NCBI RefSeq assembly: GCF_014489075.1
Contig: NZ_JACTGR010000002.1
Span: forward strand, 248,001-312,000
From: Sphingomonas sp. JC676
Lineage (GTDB): Bacteria > Pseudomonadota > Alphaproteobacteria > Sphingomonadales > Sphingomonadaceae
Length of the DNA stretch: 64,000 nt
Direction of reading: 5' to 3'
Numbering within the stretch: position 1 is the first letter of the stretch; the number at the start of each line of letters is the position of its first letter. Both the position numbers and the translations under genes were made by a program. Of this stretch, positions 19,191 through 30,199 are shown piece by piece. Below the pieces are notes generated by a model. It was not told the DNA's origin. It made no database searches and saw only the letters and a program-made list of their open reading frames with translations.

Positions 19191-20119
19191 GCGGCCTTCT
19201 CGGCCATGGCTTCGTCGATAATGCGCTGCACGAGCTCGGCATAGCCGATCCCGAGGTGCCTTGCCTGCTCGGGAACAAGACTGAGCGGGGTCATACCGGG
19301 CTGGGTGTTGACTTCGAGCAGGAACAGCCCCTCGACACCCTGTTCATCATCCCAACGGAAATCCGAACGCGACGTGCCCTTGCAGCCGAGAAGCCGATGC
19401 GCCTCGCACGCGATGCGCTTGCAGGCATCGGCCACGTCGTCGGGAATCTGCGCGGGGAAGACATGCTCGGTCATCCCGTCGGTATATTTGGCGTCGTAGT
19501 CATAGAAGCCGCTTTTAGGCTTTAACTCGGTGACGCCGAGCGCCTGGTCGCCGAGCACCGCGGTGGTCAGCTCGCGGCCGCGGATAAAGGGTTCGGCGAG
19601 CAGCTCGTCAAATTCCTGCCACGGCCCCTTGGCTTCGGCGCTGATCGGATTGCCGTAATTGCCCTCGGCGGTGACGATCGCCACGCCGACAGACGAGCCT
19701 TCGTTGACCGGCTTGAGCACATAGGGTCGCGGCAGGGGATCGTGCTCGTACAGCTCCTCCACCTGCACCATGCGTCCGCCGGGCATCGGGATGCCGTGCG
19801 GGATTAGCGCCTGCTTGGTGAGCTGCTTGTCGATCGCGATCACCGAGGTGACGAGGCCGGAATGGGTGTAGCGGATGCCCATCAGATCGAGCATGCCCTG
19901 CACCGTACCGTCCTCACCAGGCGTGCCGTGAAGCGCATTGAAGACGATGTCCGGCTTCACTTCGCCCAGCTTCACCGCGACGTCGCGATCCATGTCGATG
20001 CGCGTGACGCGGTGGCCCAGGCTCTCGAGCGCATCGGCGATGCCACTGCCCGAACTCAGCGAAACCTCGCGCTCGGCGGACCATCCGCCCATCAGGACTG
20101 CAACGTGCAGCTTACTCAC
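19187..20119 (-). CDS. ddl: D-alanine--D-alanine ligase
   Basis: 310-residue ATP-grasp enzyme that makes the D-Ala-D-Ala dipeptide for peptidoglycan precursors. Signatures: LMGGWSAEREVSLSSG near the N-terminus, FNALHGTPGEDGTVQGML, KPVNEGSSVGVAI and the C-terminal LEVNTQPGMTPLSLVPEQA. The start is GTG at 20119, chosen because GTGA overlaps the murB stop by four bases and homology begins there; the frame stays open about 45 codons further upstream inside murB. Confidence 0.96.
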   Translation of the reverse strand: MSKLHVAVLMGGWSAEREVSLSSGSGIADALESLGHRVTRIDMDRDVAVKLGEVKPDIVFNALHGTPGEDGTVQGMLDLMGIRYTHSGLVTSVIAIDKQLTKQALIPHGIPMPGGRMVQVEELYEHDPLPRPYVLKPVNEGSSVGVAIVTAEGNYGNPISAEAKGPWQEFDELLAEPFIRGRELTTAVLGDQALGVTELKPKSGFYDYDAKYTDGMTEHVFPAQIPDDVADACKRIACEAHRLLGCKGTSRSDFRWDDEQGVEGLFLLEVNTQPGMTPLSLVPEQARHLGIGYAELVQRIIDEAMAEKAA

Positions 20120-21018
20120 TTGGTTACTCCAACACGCTGGATTTCCCATTCCAGCGTCACGCCGGATTGCACCTTCACTTTGGCTCGGACTTCCTCGCCG
20201 AGCGCTTCGATATCCGCGCTGGTCGCCTCGCCAAGGTTGAGCAGGAAATTGCAATGCTTCTCGCTGACCTGGGCGTCACCCTTGCGCAGGCCGCGACAGC
20301 CCGCGGCGTCGATCAGCGCCCAGGCCTTGTGTCCTTCGGGATTCTTGAAGGTCGAGCCACCGGTCTTCGAACGCAGCGGCTGCGACTCCTCGCGCGCGGC
20401 GGCGATGCGGTCCATTTCCGCCTGGATCGCGGCAGGATCACCGGGATGGCCATGGAAGGTCGCGCTGACCACGATCGCGCCTTCAGGCAATGCGCTGTGG
20501 CGATAGGTGTAGCCGAGATCGCCGAGGCCGAGCGTCTTCTGCTCGCCCGTGCGCAGCACAACCTCGCACTCGACCAGGATGTCCTTCACTTCGCGGCCAT
20601 AGGCACCCCCGTTCATCCGGACGAAGCCGCCGACCGTACCGGGGATCGAGCGCAGAAATTCGACACCAGCGATGCCGGCATCGCGCGCCTTGGAGGATAC
20701 GAGGATGCCGGATGCGCCGCCACCGCAGCGAAGCGTGGTCGCATCGACCTGCTCGACGGTCGCGAACGCCTTGCCGAGCCGCACCACCACGCCGGGCACG
20801 CCGCCGTCACGCACGATCATGTTCGAACCGAGCCCCAAGCCCATCACGGGTACCGAGGGATCGAGCGCGAAGAGGAAATCGCTGAGATCCTTGATATCCG
20901 CCGGCTCGAAAAGCCATTCCGCGGCGCCGCCGCTCTTGAACCAGACGAGCGGCGCGAGCGAAGCCCCATGCGTCAGCCGCCCACGAACCGAAGGAAGCGC
21001 GTAACAGACTGCGCTCAC
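20116..21018 (-). CDS. murB: UDP-N-acetylenolpyruvoylglucosamine reductase
   Basis: 300-residue FAD enzyme that reduces UDP-GlcNAc-enolpyruvate to UDP-MurNAc. Signatures: APLVWFKSGGAAEWLFEPAD, LGLGSNMIVRDGGVPGVVVRLG (split around the FAD site), and SIPGTVGGFVRMNGGAYG. The frame is open far upstream through murC, but the start is set at GTG 21018, where GTGA overlaps the stop of the 64-codon gene by four bases. GTG at 21024 is an alternative two codons earlier. Confidence 0.95.
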   Translation of the reverse strand: MSAVCYALPSVRGRLTHGASLAPLVWFKSGGAAEWLFEPADIKDLSDFLFALDPSVPVMGLGLGSNMIVRDGGVPGVVVRLGKAFATVEQVDATTLRCGGGASGILVSSKARDAGIAGVEFLRSIPGTVGGFVRMNGGAYGREVKDILVECEVVLRTGEQKTLGLGDLGYTYRHSALPEGAIVVSATFHGHPGDPAAIQAEMDRIAAAREESQPLRSKTGGSTFKNPEGHKAWALIDAAGCRGLRKGDAQVSEKHCNFLLNLGEATSADIEALGEEVRAKVKVQSGVTLEWEIQRVGVTK

Positions 21019-21209
21019 TTCCACCCCCAGAGGCTCGACCATTGCTTCCACGCGGCGAGGTTTGCCTCGGCGGCCTTTTGCCCGGCCTCCTGGAACTTCA
21101 TGAGCTCGCGGCCGCCCTCGAGCATCTTCTGCGCGGCGTCCATCTGGGCCTTTTGCGCGCGGAGGATCTCGCGCTGCATCTCGATCGCGGTGGAGAAGAA
21201 GTCGCTCAT
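21015..21209 (-). CDS. small helical protein encoded between murC and murB
   Basis: 64 residues ([16 protein letters not shown] at the start, ending [13 protein letters not shown]). It is almost wholly helix-forming, with an alternating charged/hydrophobic pattern ([20 protein letters not shown], then [19 protein letters not shown]) that predicts an amphipathic or coiled-coil helix, then a tryptophan-rich tail. No signal or membrane segment. The start at 21209 overlaps the murC stop (ATGA) and its stop overlaps the murB start (GTGA), so it is wired into the operon like its neighbours. I do not recognise it; phasin-like helices look vaguely similar. Existence is well supported by the overlaps, function is unknown. 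Confidence 0.8.
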   Translation of the reverse strand: MSDFFSTAIEMQREILRAQKAQMDAAQKMLEGGRELMKFQEAGQKAAEANLAAWKQWSSLWGWK

Positions 21210-22624
21210 GCCGCCACCTCTTCGCGGGCGGCTTCGATCGCAGGAGCAAGGCCCGCCGCCCATTTGGTGATGTCGCCGGCGCCGAGGCACACGACCATGT
21301 CATCGGCCACCGTCGCCTCCGCCAGCGCCTTGGCCAGCCCGCCCGCATCGGCAACTGCCGCGACCGCGCGATGCCCGCGACGGCGGATATTCTCAACCAA
21401 AGCCTCGGCGTTGACGCCCTCGATCGGCTGCTCGCCCGCGGCATAGACCGGCGCGACATAGACCATGTCGGCGTCGTTGAAGGCCTGAGCGAAGTCGTCC
21501 ATCAGATTGCCGAGGCGCGTATAGCGGTGCGGTTGGACCACCGCGATCACGCGACCCGTGGCGCTCTCACGCGCCGCCGCCAAGACGGCGCGGATCTCGA
21601 CCGGATGATGGCCGTAATCGTCGATGATCGTGACGCCATTGGTCTCGCCGACCTTGGTGAAGCGACGCTTGACGCCCTCGAACCTGGCGAAGCCCTGCTG
21701 GATCGTCGCATCGGGAATGCCGAGCTCCAGCGCCACGCCGATCGCGGCGAGCGCGTTCTGGACATTGTGGCGGCCCGGCATCGGCAGCTCGATATTCTCG
21801 ATCGAACGCGTCGTGCCGTCGCGATGTCGGATGATCGCCTCGAACCGGTTGCCGCCGCCATGCGGGGTGACGTTGACGCCGCGCACGTCCGCCGAAGCGG
21901 CGAAGCCGTAGGTGACGATGCGGCGGTCACGGACGCGCGGGATGATCGCCTGCACTTCCGGATGATCGAGGCAGAGCAAGGCCGCGCCGTAGAAGGGCAC
22001 ATTCTCGACGAACTCGACGAACGCCGCCTTCACCCGGTCGAAATCGCCATAATGATCGAGATGCTCGGGATCGATATTGGTGACTACCGCGATCGTCCCG
22101 TCCAGGCGCAGGAAGCTGCCGTCGCTCTCGTCGGCCTCGACCACCATCCAATCGCTGTCGCCAAGGCGCGCGTTGGAGCCGTATTGGTTGATGATGCCGC
22201 CGTTGATGACCGTCGGATCGACCCCGCCGGCATCGAGGATCGCGGCGATCATCGACGTGGTCGTGGTCTTGCCGTGCGTGCCCGCCACCGCGACGGTGGA
22301 CTTCAGCCGCATCAGCTCGGCGAGCATCTCCGCGCGGCGCACCACCGGAATTCGGCGGTCATAGGCTGCCTCGACCTCGGGATTGGTGCGGACGATCGCG
22401 GTGGAGACGACCACCACCGCCGCGTCGCCCAGATTCTCCGCGTTATGGCCGATCTCGACCTTGATGCCGCGATCGCGCAGGCCCTGGACGACATAGCCCT
22501 CGGCAACGTCCGAACCCTGCACCTTATAGCCGAGATTGTGCATCACCTCGGCGATGCCGGACATGCCGATCCCGCCGATGCCGACGAAATGGATCGTGCC
22601 GATGTCGGTTGCGACGCCCTTCAT
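21206..22624 (-). CDS. murC: UDP-N-acetylmuramate--L-alanine ligase
   Basis: 472-residue Mur ligase that adds L-alanine to UDP-MurNAc. Motifs: [20 protein letters not shown] (UDP-binding N-terminal domain), the ATP loop [13 protein letters not shown] (near 113-125), and [12 protein letters not shown]. The C-terminal domain includes [14 protein letters not shown]. Coupled at both ends by ATGA overlaps (with murG and with the 64-codon gene). Confidence 0.97.
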   Translation of the reverse strand: MKGVATDIGTIHFVGIGGIGMSGIAEVMHNLGYKVQGSDVAEGYVVQGLRDRGIKVEIGHNAENLGDAAVVVVSTAIVRTNPEVEAAYDRRIPVVRRAEMLAELMRLKSTVAVAGTHGKTTTTSMIAAILDAGGVDPTVINGGIINQYGSNARLGDSDWMVVEADESDGSFLRLDGTIAVVTNIDPEHLDHYGDFDRVKAAFVEFVENVPFYGAALLCLDHPEVQAIIPRVRDRRIVTYGFAASADVRGVNVTPHGGGNRFEAIIRHRDGTTRSIENIELPMPGRHNVQNALAAIGVALELGIPDATIQQGFARFEGVKRRFTKVGETNGVTIIDDYGHHPVEIRAVLAAARESATGRVIAVVQPHRYTRLGNLMDDFAQAFNDADMVYVAPVYAAGEQPIEGVNAEALVENIRRRGHRAVAAVADAGGLAKALAEATVADDMVVCLGAGDITKWAAGLAPAIEAAREEVAA

Positions 22625-23775
22625 GCGTAGACTGGCCTTCCCTGGACTGCGGCGCGCCGGCTCCCGCCCACAGGGGCTTCGGGCGCATGGATCGATTCGA
22701 CGAGATCGGCGAGGTCGCGCACGGCGTAAGGCCGGCCAACGCTGCGCGCGCGCGCCGCGGCATTCTCGAGCGCATGCGTGTCGAGGCCGAGCTTCTGGAT
22801 CTGCTTGGCGAGCTCGGTCGCGGTAAAATTGCGCTGCTGGATCGTGCGGGCGCCGCCGGCATCGGTGATCTCGCGGGCATTGGCGGTCTGGTGATCGTCG
22901 GTCGCGCTGGGCAGGGGCACGAGGATCGCGGGGCGCCCCGCCGCCGTCAGCTCGGCGATGGTCGAGGCGCCGGCGCGGGCGATGACGATATGCGCCCAGG
23001 CGAGATGCTCGGGCATGTCGGGGAGATAGGTCGCGATCTCAGCCGGGATCTCATGCGCCTGATATTTGGCGCGCACCGCGTCGATATCTTCGAGCCGCGC
23101 CTGGTGCGTCACCTGAAGGCGGCGGCGGAAATGGACGGGGAGCAGCGCGAGACCGTCGGGCACGACCTGGCTGAGGACCGAGGCACCCTGGCTGCCGCCG
23201 GTGACGAGCACCCGGAAGATGCCGTCTTCCTCGATGATCGGATAGGGCCGGTTGCGCAGCGCCAGCACCGCTTCGCGCACCGGATTGCCGACGAGATGCG
23301 TCTTGGGCTGCCAGCTGTCCTTGAGTCGCTCGACCGTGCCATAGGAGGTCGCGATCGCATCGACCCGTCCCGCAACGAAACGATTCACACGGCCGAGCAC
23401 GGCATTCTGTTCGTGCACGATCGTGGGAATCTTGGCGCGGAAGGCGGCGAGCAGCGCCGGAAGCGCCGGATAGCCGCCGAACCCGATCACCGCCGAGGGC
23501 TGGATATCCTTGAAGAGCCTGAGCGCCATCGAGCGGCCCGCCATCATCTTGCCCGCTGCCTTGACGAAGCCGAGCGCGCCGCCGCCGAGGCGGCCTGCGG
23601 GCAGGACATGCGTCTCAACATCTTCGAAAAGCCCGGGAAAACGCACGCCGCGATCGTCGCTGACCAGAGCGACGCGATGGCCGCGATTTGCCAGCTCCAC
23701 CGCCAGCGCGGCCGCGGGCACCATATGCCCGCCGGTCCCCCCGGCTGCGAGAACGTAGCTGCGCGACTTGCTCAT
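22621..23775 (-). CDS. murG: UDP-GlcNAc:lipid I N-acetylglucosaminyltransferase MurG
   Basis: 384-residue GT28 enzyme on the inner face of the membrane that converts lipid I to lipid II. Signatures: [18 protein letters not shown] (donor/acceptor glycine loop), [27 protein letters not shown] and, in the C-terminal domain, VTGGSQGA and [10 protein letters not shown]. The start is the ATG at 23775, which overlaps the ftsW stop by one base (TGATG); the longer upstream frame lies inside ftsW and was rejected. Confidence 0.97.
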   Translation of the reverse strand: MSKSRSYVLAAGGTGGHMVPAAALAVELANRGHRVALVSDDRGVRFPGLFEDVETHVLPAGRLGGGALGFVKAAGKMMAGRSMALRLFKDIQPSAVIGFGGYPALPALLAAFRAKIPTIVHEQNAVLGRVNRFVAGRVDAIATSYGTVERLKDSWQPKTHLVGNPVREAVLALRNRPYPIIEEDGIFRVLVTGGSQGASVLSQVVPDGLALLPVHFRRRLQVTHQARLEDIDAVRAKYQAHEIPAEIATYLPDMPEHLAWAHIVIARAGASTIAELTAAGRPAILVPLPSATDDHQTANAREITDAGGARTIQQRNFTATELAKQIQKLGLDTHALENAAARARSVGRPYAVRDLADLVESIHAPEAPVGGSRRAAVQGRPVYA

Positions 23776-25007
23776 CAATTGCTCCACCGAACGGTATAAG
23801 GGGAGCGCTTCAGATACGGGTTTCGCCGCGTGAAAGCGAGCAGGAGACCATAGCCGATCGAAAGCGCAACCATCGACGATCCGCCATAGCTGATGAAAGG
23901 CAAGGTCATCCCCTTGGACGGCGCGATACCGGTGTTGACCGCCATGTTGATCAACGCCTGGACGCCGAACTGCGCCGCCAGGCCGGCCGCTGCGAGCAGG
24001 CGGAAGGCGTCTTCCTCGTCGAGCAGCTTCATAAGCACGCGGATGACGATGGCGAGATAGAGCAATACGATCACCGCGCACGCGATCAGCCCGAACTCCT
24101 CGCCGATCACCGAGAAGATATAATCGGTATGCGCCTCGGGCAGCTTGAACTTGACCTGGCCGCTGCCGGGTCCTGCCCCGGTCAGCCCGCCGGCGGTCAG
24201 CGTATCGTGCGCCATTTCGAGCTGGTAGCGATCGGAGAGCGCGGCTTCCTTGGTCGGGAACAGGAAATTATCGATGCGGGTGCGTGCGGTGCCGTAGAAC
24301 AGATAGGCCGCGACGACGCCCGCGACTGCCGTACCGCCCAGCCCGGCGATCGCCGCGGGCGAGATGCCCGAAATCATCAAGAGGATCACCCAGACCGTGC
24401 CGAACACGATCGTCTGGCCGAAATCGGGCTGCATCATCAGCAGCACGCCGATCAGCGCGGTGATGCCGCCGGTGACGAACAGCACCGGGAGCTCGGGGTC
24501 GCGTGCGCGAAACGAGAGCATCCACGCGGTCGAGACGATGAAGAGCGGCTTGAGGAACTCGGAGGGCTGGAGATCGGAAATGCCGAGGTTGATCCAGCGA
24601 CGCGCGCCGTTCACCTCGTGGCCGACGAACGGCACAAGCGCCAGCAGGACGAGGAACAGGCCCGCCCCGATCAACGACAGGCGCCGCGCTAAGGTGGTGG
24701 GCAGCATCGACACGCCGATCAGCACGGGCACCGAGACGCAGACCCACATCAGCTGGCGCCAGAAATAATACATCGCCGGCATCTGGTGCGCGGCATCCGA
24801 ATAGCGCCGCGCGGTGGCAGGCGAAGCGGCGGCCACCGCGACCAGCCCGATCGCGATCAGCAGGAAGGCGAGCAACAGCAGCACGCGATCGACTTCCCAG
24901 AACCACATGCCCGCCCGGCTCTTGCTCGCGCGGCTGAGCTGGTTCGACATCCGCGGCCGTGCGACCTGGGGCTCCGTCGCTTCCGGCGCTTCGGACACTT
25001 CGTTCAC
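23775..25007 (-). CDS. ftsW: peptidoglycan glycosyltransferase FtsW
   Basis: 410-residue SEDS-family protein with about ten membrane helices. It polymerises lipid II into septal glycan together with FtsI. Family motifs: KPLFIVSTAWMLSF, QPDFGQTIVFG (with the catalytic-region aspartate), TDYIFSVIGEEFGLI and KGMTLPFISYGGSSM. The start is GTG at 25007, overlapping the murD stop (GTGA). A cytoplasmic N-terminal extension of about 35 residues precedes the first helix. Confidence 0.97.
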   Translation of the reverse strand: MNEVSEAPEATEPQVARPRMSNQLSRASKSRAGMWFWEVDRVLLLLAFLLIAIGLVAVAAASPATARRYSDAAHQMPAMYYFWRQLMWVCVSVPVLIGVSMLPTTLARRLSLIGAGLFLVLLALVPFVGHEVNGARRWINLGISDLQPSEFLKPLFIVSTAWMLSFRARDPELPVLFVTGGITALIGVLLMMQPDFGQTIVFGTVWVILLMISGISPAAIAGLGGTAVAGVVAAYLFYGTARTRIDNFLFPTKEAALSDRYQLEMAHDTLTAGGLTGAGPGSGQVKFKLPEAHTDYIFSVIGEEFGLIACAVIVLLYLAIVIRVLMKLLDEEDAFRLLAAAGLAAQFGVQALINMAVNTGIAPSKGMTLPFISYGGSSMVALSIGYGLLLAFTRRNPYLKRSPYTVRWSN

Positions 25008-26344
25008 CCGAGCGCCTCCACGGCATCGCGAAAGGCTTGGCCGCGCGCTTCATAGTCGCGGAACTGATCGAACGAGGCGCAGGCGGGCGACAGCAGCACG
25101 GTCTCGCCGGGCTTGGCGTTAGCGGCGGCGCTGCGGACTGCCTGATTCAGCGTGCCGGACTGCTCGACGGGCATCTCGCCCTGGAGCATTTCCGCGAACA
25201 TCTCCGCCGACTCGCCGATCGTATAGGCGTGTGCGACATGACCGAAGCCAGGGCGGCAGGCGTCGAGATCGTCGGTCTTGGCCTTGCCGCCGAGAATCCA
25301 GTGGATGCGGGGATAGGCGGCGAGCGCCGGCGCCGTGGAATCGGGATTGGTTGCCTTGCTGTCGTTGACGTAGAGCACGCCGTCACGGGTCTTCACCCGT
25401 TCCATGCGGTGCGGCAGGCCTGGGAAGCTCTCGAGGCCGCGAGCGATCGCAGCTTTGTCGATCCCCAGCGCCTCGCATGCAGCGATGGCGGCGAGCGCGT
25501 TCTGGGCATTGTGCGGCCCCTGCAGCGCCGGCCAGCGCGACTGATCCATGCACACGCCGGGCGCGATCTTGGTCAGGTCTTCGCTACGGCCTGCGGCGGC
25601 GACCTGCCGCGCGACAGCGGCTGAAGGTTCGTCGCCGATCCCGATGACCGCGGCATGCCCCTTGGACTGCATGGCGAACAGGCGCGCCTTGGACGCGGCA
25701 TAGCCTTCGAAGCCGTCATAGCGATCGAGGTGATCGGGGGTGATGTTGAGCAGCACCGCCACGTCGCAATCGAGGCTGTGGGTAAGATCGATCTGATAGC
25801 TCGACAATTCGAGCACATAGACGCCGCCTTCGGGCAGCGGATCCTGCCCCAGGATCGGCAGGCCGATATTGCCACCCAGCCGCGCTGGGATACCGGCGGT
25901 CTCGAGAATATGGTGGATCAGCGCGGTGGTGGTCGACTTGCCGTTGGTGCCGGTGATGCCGACGACCTTATGCGGGGGAAGCTCGGCGCGCGCCTGAGCG
26001 AACAGCTCGATGTCACCAACTATGGGAACACCATATCTCGCGGCTTTTTCGGCCACAGGGTGCCGATTGAGCGGCACCCCGGGCGAAACGACGATCGCCT
26101 CAAAATTCATCGATAGATCGACCGGGAAGGAAACCCAGTCCTTCGTCTCAAGATGTGTCAGGGTCCCCGATCTTTCACGATCAGATTTGGCTTGTTCCCA
26201 AACCGCCTGTCGCGCCAGTTCGTTGTCGTCCCAACCCAATATATATGCACCGCTTGCGCCCAACGCGCGCACCGTCGCCAGCCCCGAGCGAGCGAGCCCC
26301 AGAACTGCATAGCGTTTGCCGCGCCAGGCGGTGCTCGTGATCAC
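25004..26344 (-). CDS. murD: UDP-N-acetylmuramoyl-L-alanine--D-glutamate ligase
   Basis: 446-residue Mur ligase adding D-glutamate. Motifs: [18 protein letters not shown], the ATP loop [15 protein letters not shown] (near 130), [22 protein letters not shown] and [19 protein letters not shown]. The start is GTG at 26344 (GTGA overlap with the mraY stop), and the stop overlaps the ftsW GTG. Slightly unusual in having many polar residues in the N-terminal 70. Confidence 0.96.
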   Translation of the reverse strand: MITSTAWRGKRYAVLGLARSGLATVRALGASGAYILGWDDNELARQAVWEQAKSDRERSGTLTHLETKDWVSFPVDLSMNFEAIVVSPGVPLNRHPVAEKAARYGVPIVGDIELFAQARAELPPHKVVGITGTNGKSTTTALIHHILETAGIPARLGGNIGLPILGQDPLPEGGVYVLELSSYQIDLTHSLDCDVAVLLNITPDHLDRYDGFEGYAASKARLFAMQSKGHAAVIGIGDEPSAAVARQVAAAGRSEDLTKIAPGVCMDQSRWPALQGPHNAQNALAAIAACEALGIDKAAIARGLESFPGLPHRMERVKTRDGVLYVNDSKATNPDSTAPALAAYPRIHWILGGKAKTDDLDACRPGFGHVAHAYTIGESAEMFAEMLQGEMPVEQSGTLNQAVRSAAANAKPGETVLLSPACASFDQFRDYEARGQAFRDAVEALG

Positions 26345-27413
26345 CGAAGCTTCAGCGTCGCGAGGCCCGCGAGCGCCAGCACGAAGGCGATGATCCAGAA
26401 GCGGATTACGACCGTCGGCTCGGACCAGCCGAGCTGCTCGAAATGGTGGTGGATCGGCGCCATCTTGAAGACGCGCTTGCCGGTGCGCTTGAAGAAACCC
26501 ACCTGGATGATGACGCTCAGCGCCTCCATCACGAACAGGCCGCCAATGATGCCGAGCACCAGCTCATGATGCGCGGTAACAGCGATCGTGCCCAGCGCGC
26601 CGCCCAGCGCCAGCGAGCCGGTGTCGCCCATGAAGACCGCGGCCGGTGGCGCGTTGAACCACAGAAAGGCAAGCCCCGCCCCGATCATCGCTCCGCAGAA
26701 GATGGCGAGATCGCCCGCGCCCGGCACGTGCGGGATGCCGAGATAGGTCGCGTAGATCTTGTTGCCCGCGAGGTAGACGATCAGCATGAACGCCATGCTG
26801 GCGATCACCACCGGCATGGTCGCCAGGCCGTCGAGCCCGTCGGTCAGGTTCACCGCGTTGCCGAACGCCACGATCGTGAAGGCGGCGAAGACGATGTAGA
26901 AATAGCCGAGATCCGGATGGATCCAGCTGAAGAACGGCACATAGAGCTGGGTATTGCCCTGCGAGAAGATGATGATCGCACTGGCAATGCCAGCGATCAG
27001 GAACTCGCCGAGCAGCCGGATTCTGCCCGAGACGCCCGCGGTGCTCGCCTTACGCACCTTGTCGTAATCGTCGAGGAACCCGATCATGCCGAACCCGAAG
27101 GTGACGAACATGCACGCCCAGACATAGGGGTTGCGCAGATCCATCCAGATCAGCAGCGAGAGCATCAGGCTGGTCAGGATCATCAGCCCGCCCATCGTCG
27201 GCGTGCCGCGCTTGGCGAGGTGGCTCTGCGGTCCGTCGGTGCGGATCGGCTGTCCCTTGCCTTGGCGTAGCCGCAACCAGCCGATGAAGCGGGGCCCGAT
27301 CAGCAGGCCGAGCAGCAGCGCCGTCGCCACCGCGCCGCCGGTGCGGAACGAGAGGTAGCGGAAGAGATTGAGGACGCCCGGGAAGCCCAGTTGGTCCGCG
27401 ATCAAATACAGCA

Positions 27414-27414
<1 letters not shown>
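26341..27414 (-). CDS. mraY: phospho-N-acetylmuramoyl-pentapeptide transferase MraY
   Basis: 357-residue integral membrane enzyme that links UDP-MurNAc-pentapeptide to undecaprenyl phosphate, giving lipid I. About ten membrane helices. Conserved motifs: [20 protein letters not shown] (metal-binding aspartates), [29 protein letters not shown] and [23 protein letters not shown]. Its ATG overlaps the murF stop by one base (TAATG). Confidence 0.97.
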
Positions 27415-28783
<1,369 letters not shown>

Positions 28784-28787
<4 letters not shown>

Positions 28788-30199
28788 GCCGCGCACTCCC
28801 GCGCGACGGTCACGTCGTCAAACGGCAGCACGAGATCGCCGACAATCTGGCCCTGCTCGTGACCCTTGCCGGCGAGCAGGACGATGTCCTCGGGCCCCGC
28901 CATCCCGATCGCGGCGGCGATGGCGGCGCGACGGTCGCCGATCTCCAGCGCGCCCGGTGCGCCTTTGAGCACCTGCGCCCGGATCGTGGCGGCATCCTCG
29001 CCGCGCGGATTGTCGTCGGTCACGATCACCACGTCGGCAGCCGCCGCCGCTGCCTGACCCATGGGCTCGCGCTTGCCGGTGTCGCGATCGCCGCCGGCGC
29101 CGAACACCAGGATCAGCCGGCCCTTGGTATGGGGCTTCAAGGCCGCGATAGCCGCCTCAAGTGCGTCTGGGGTGTGCGCATAATCGACATAGACCGGCGC
29201 GCCGGCCTGGGTGATCACGGCGCGCTCCAGACGCCCGCGCACCGGCTGCAACCGGGCGAGATTGGCGATCGTCGCCGCGACATCGCCGCCGGTCGCGATC
29301 ACCAGCCCAGCCGCGGTCAGCGCGTTGGCGGCCTGATAGGCGCCGATCAGCGGGAGCATCACCTTGTGGGTGCGGCCCTCGGCCTCGATTTCGAGGCCCT
29401 GGCCAAGCAGGGTCGGGTCGCGCGACACCAGCCGCAACGTCTCGCCATGCTCGCCGACCGTCACCAGCCGATTGCCGCGCTGGCGGGCGAGATCCTCGAT
29501 CCTGAGCGCGTTGGGATCGTCGGCCCAGACCACCGCAGCGCCGTCCAGATCGAGCACATCGGCGAACAGGCGCATCTTGGCGTGGAAATAGGTTTCCATG
29601 TCGCCGTGATAGTCGAGGTGATCGCGGCTGAGATTGGTGAACGCGGCCGCGCGCACCGGCAGTCCTTCGGTGCGGTATTGCGACAAACCGTGCGACGACG
29701 CCTCGAACGCGACATGGCTGACGCCCTCGCGCGCCAGTCCCGCCACGTTCGACAGGAAGGTGACGATGTCGGGCGTGGTGAGCCCGGTCGAGACGCGGTC
29801 GTCGGCGGTGGTCACGCCGAGCGTGCCGATCGAGGCGGCGTGGAAGCCCGCCATGCGCCAGAGCTGGCGCGTCATCTCGACGGTGGAGGTCTTGCCGTTG
29901 GTGCCCGTCACCGCGACGGCGGTCTCCGGAAACGGCGCGAAGAATTTCGCCGCGAGCCGGGCGAATTTCTCGCGCGGATTGGCATCAGCGACATGGAGCG
30001 CGCCCTCGACGACCGCTTCCGGCCGGGCGACAATCGCAATGGCGCCGGCCTTCACGGCCGCCGGAATGAAATCCTCGCCGTTGAAGCGCGCGCCTTCGAA
30101 CGCACCGAATATCGTCCCCGGCGCCACCTTGCGGTGGTCGATCGCGAACCCGGTGACGTTGGCGCCTTGATCGCCGCCCGTCAGTGCCCCGAGCTTCAT
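28784..30199 (-). CDS. murE: UDP-MurNAc-L-Ala-D-Glu--meso-diaminopimelate ligase
   Basis: 471-residue Mur ligase adding the third stem residue. The DNPR motif (396-399, VTDDNPRGED) is the known selector for meso-diaminopimelate over lysine, so the peptidoglycan should be the DAP type. Other motifs: ATP loop VTGTNGKTSTVEMT (near 97-110), EASSHGLSQYR and NLSRDHLDYHGDM. It overlaps ftsI upstream and murF downstream by ATGA. Confidence 0.97.
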
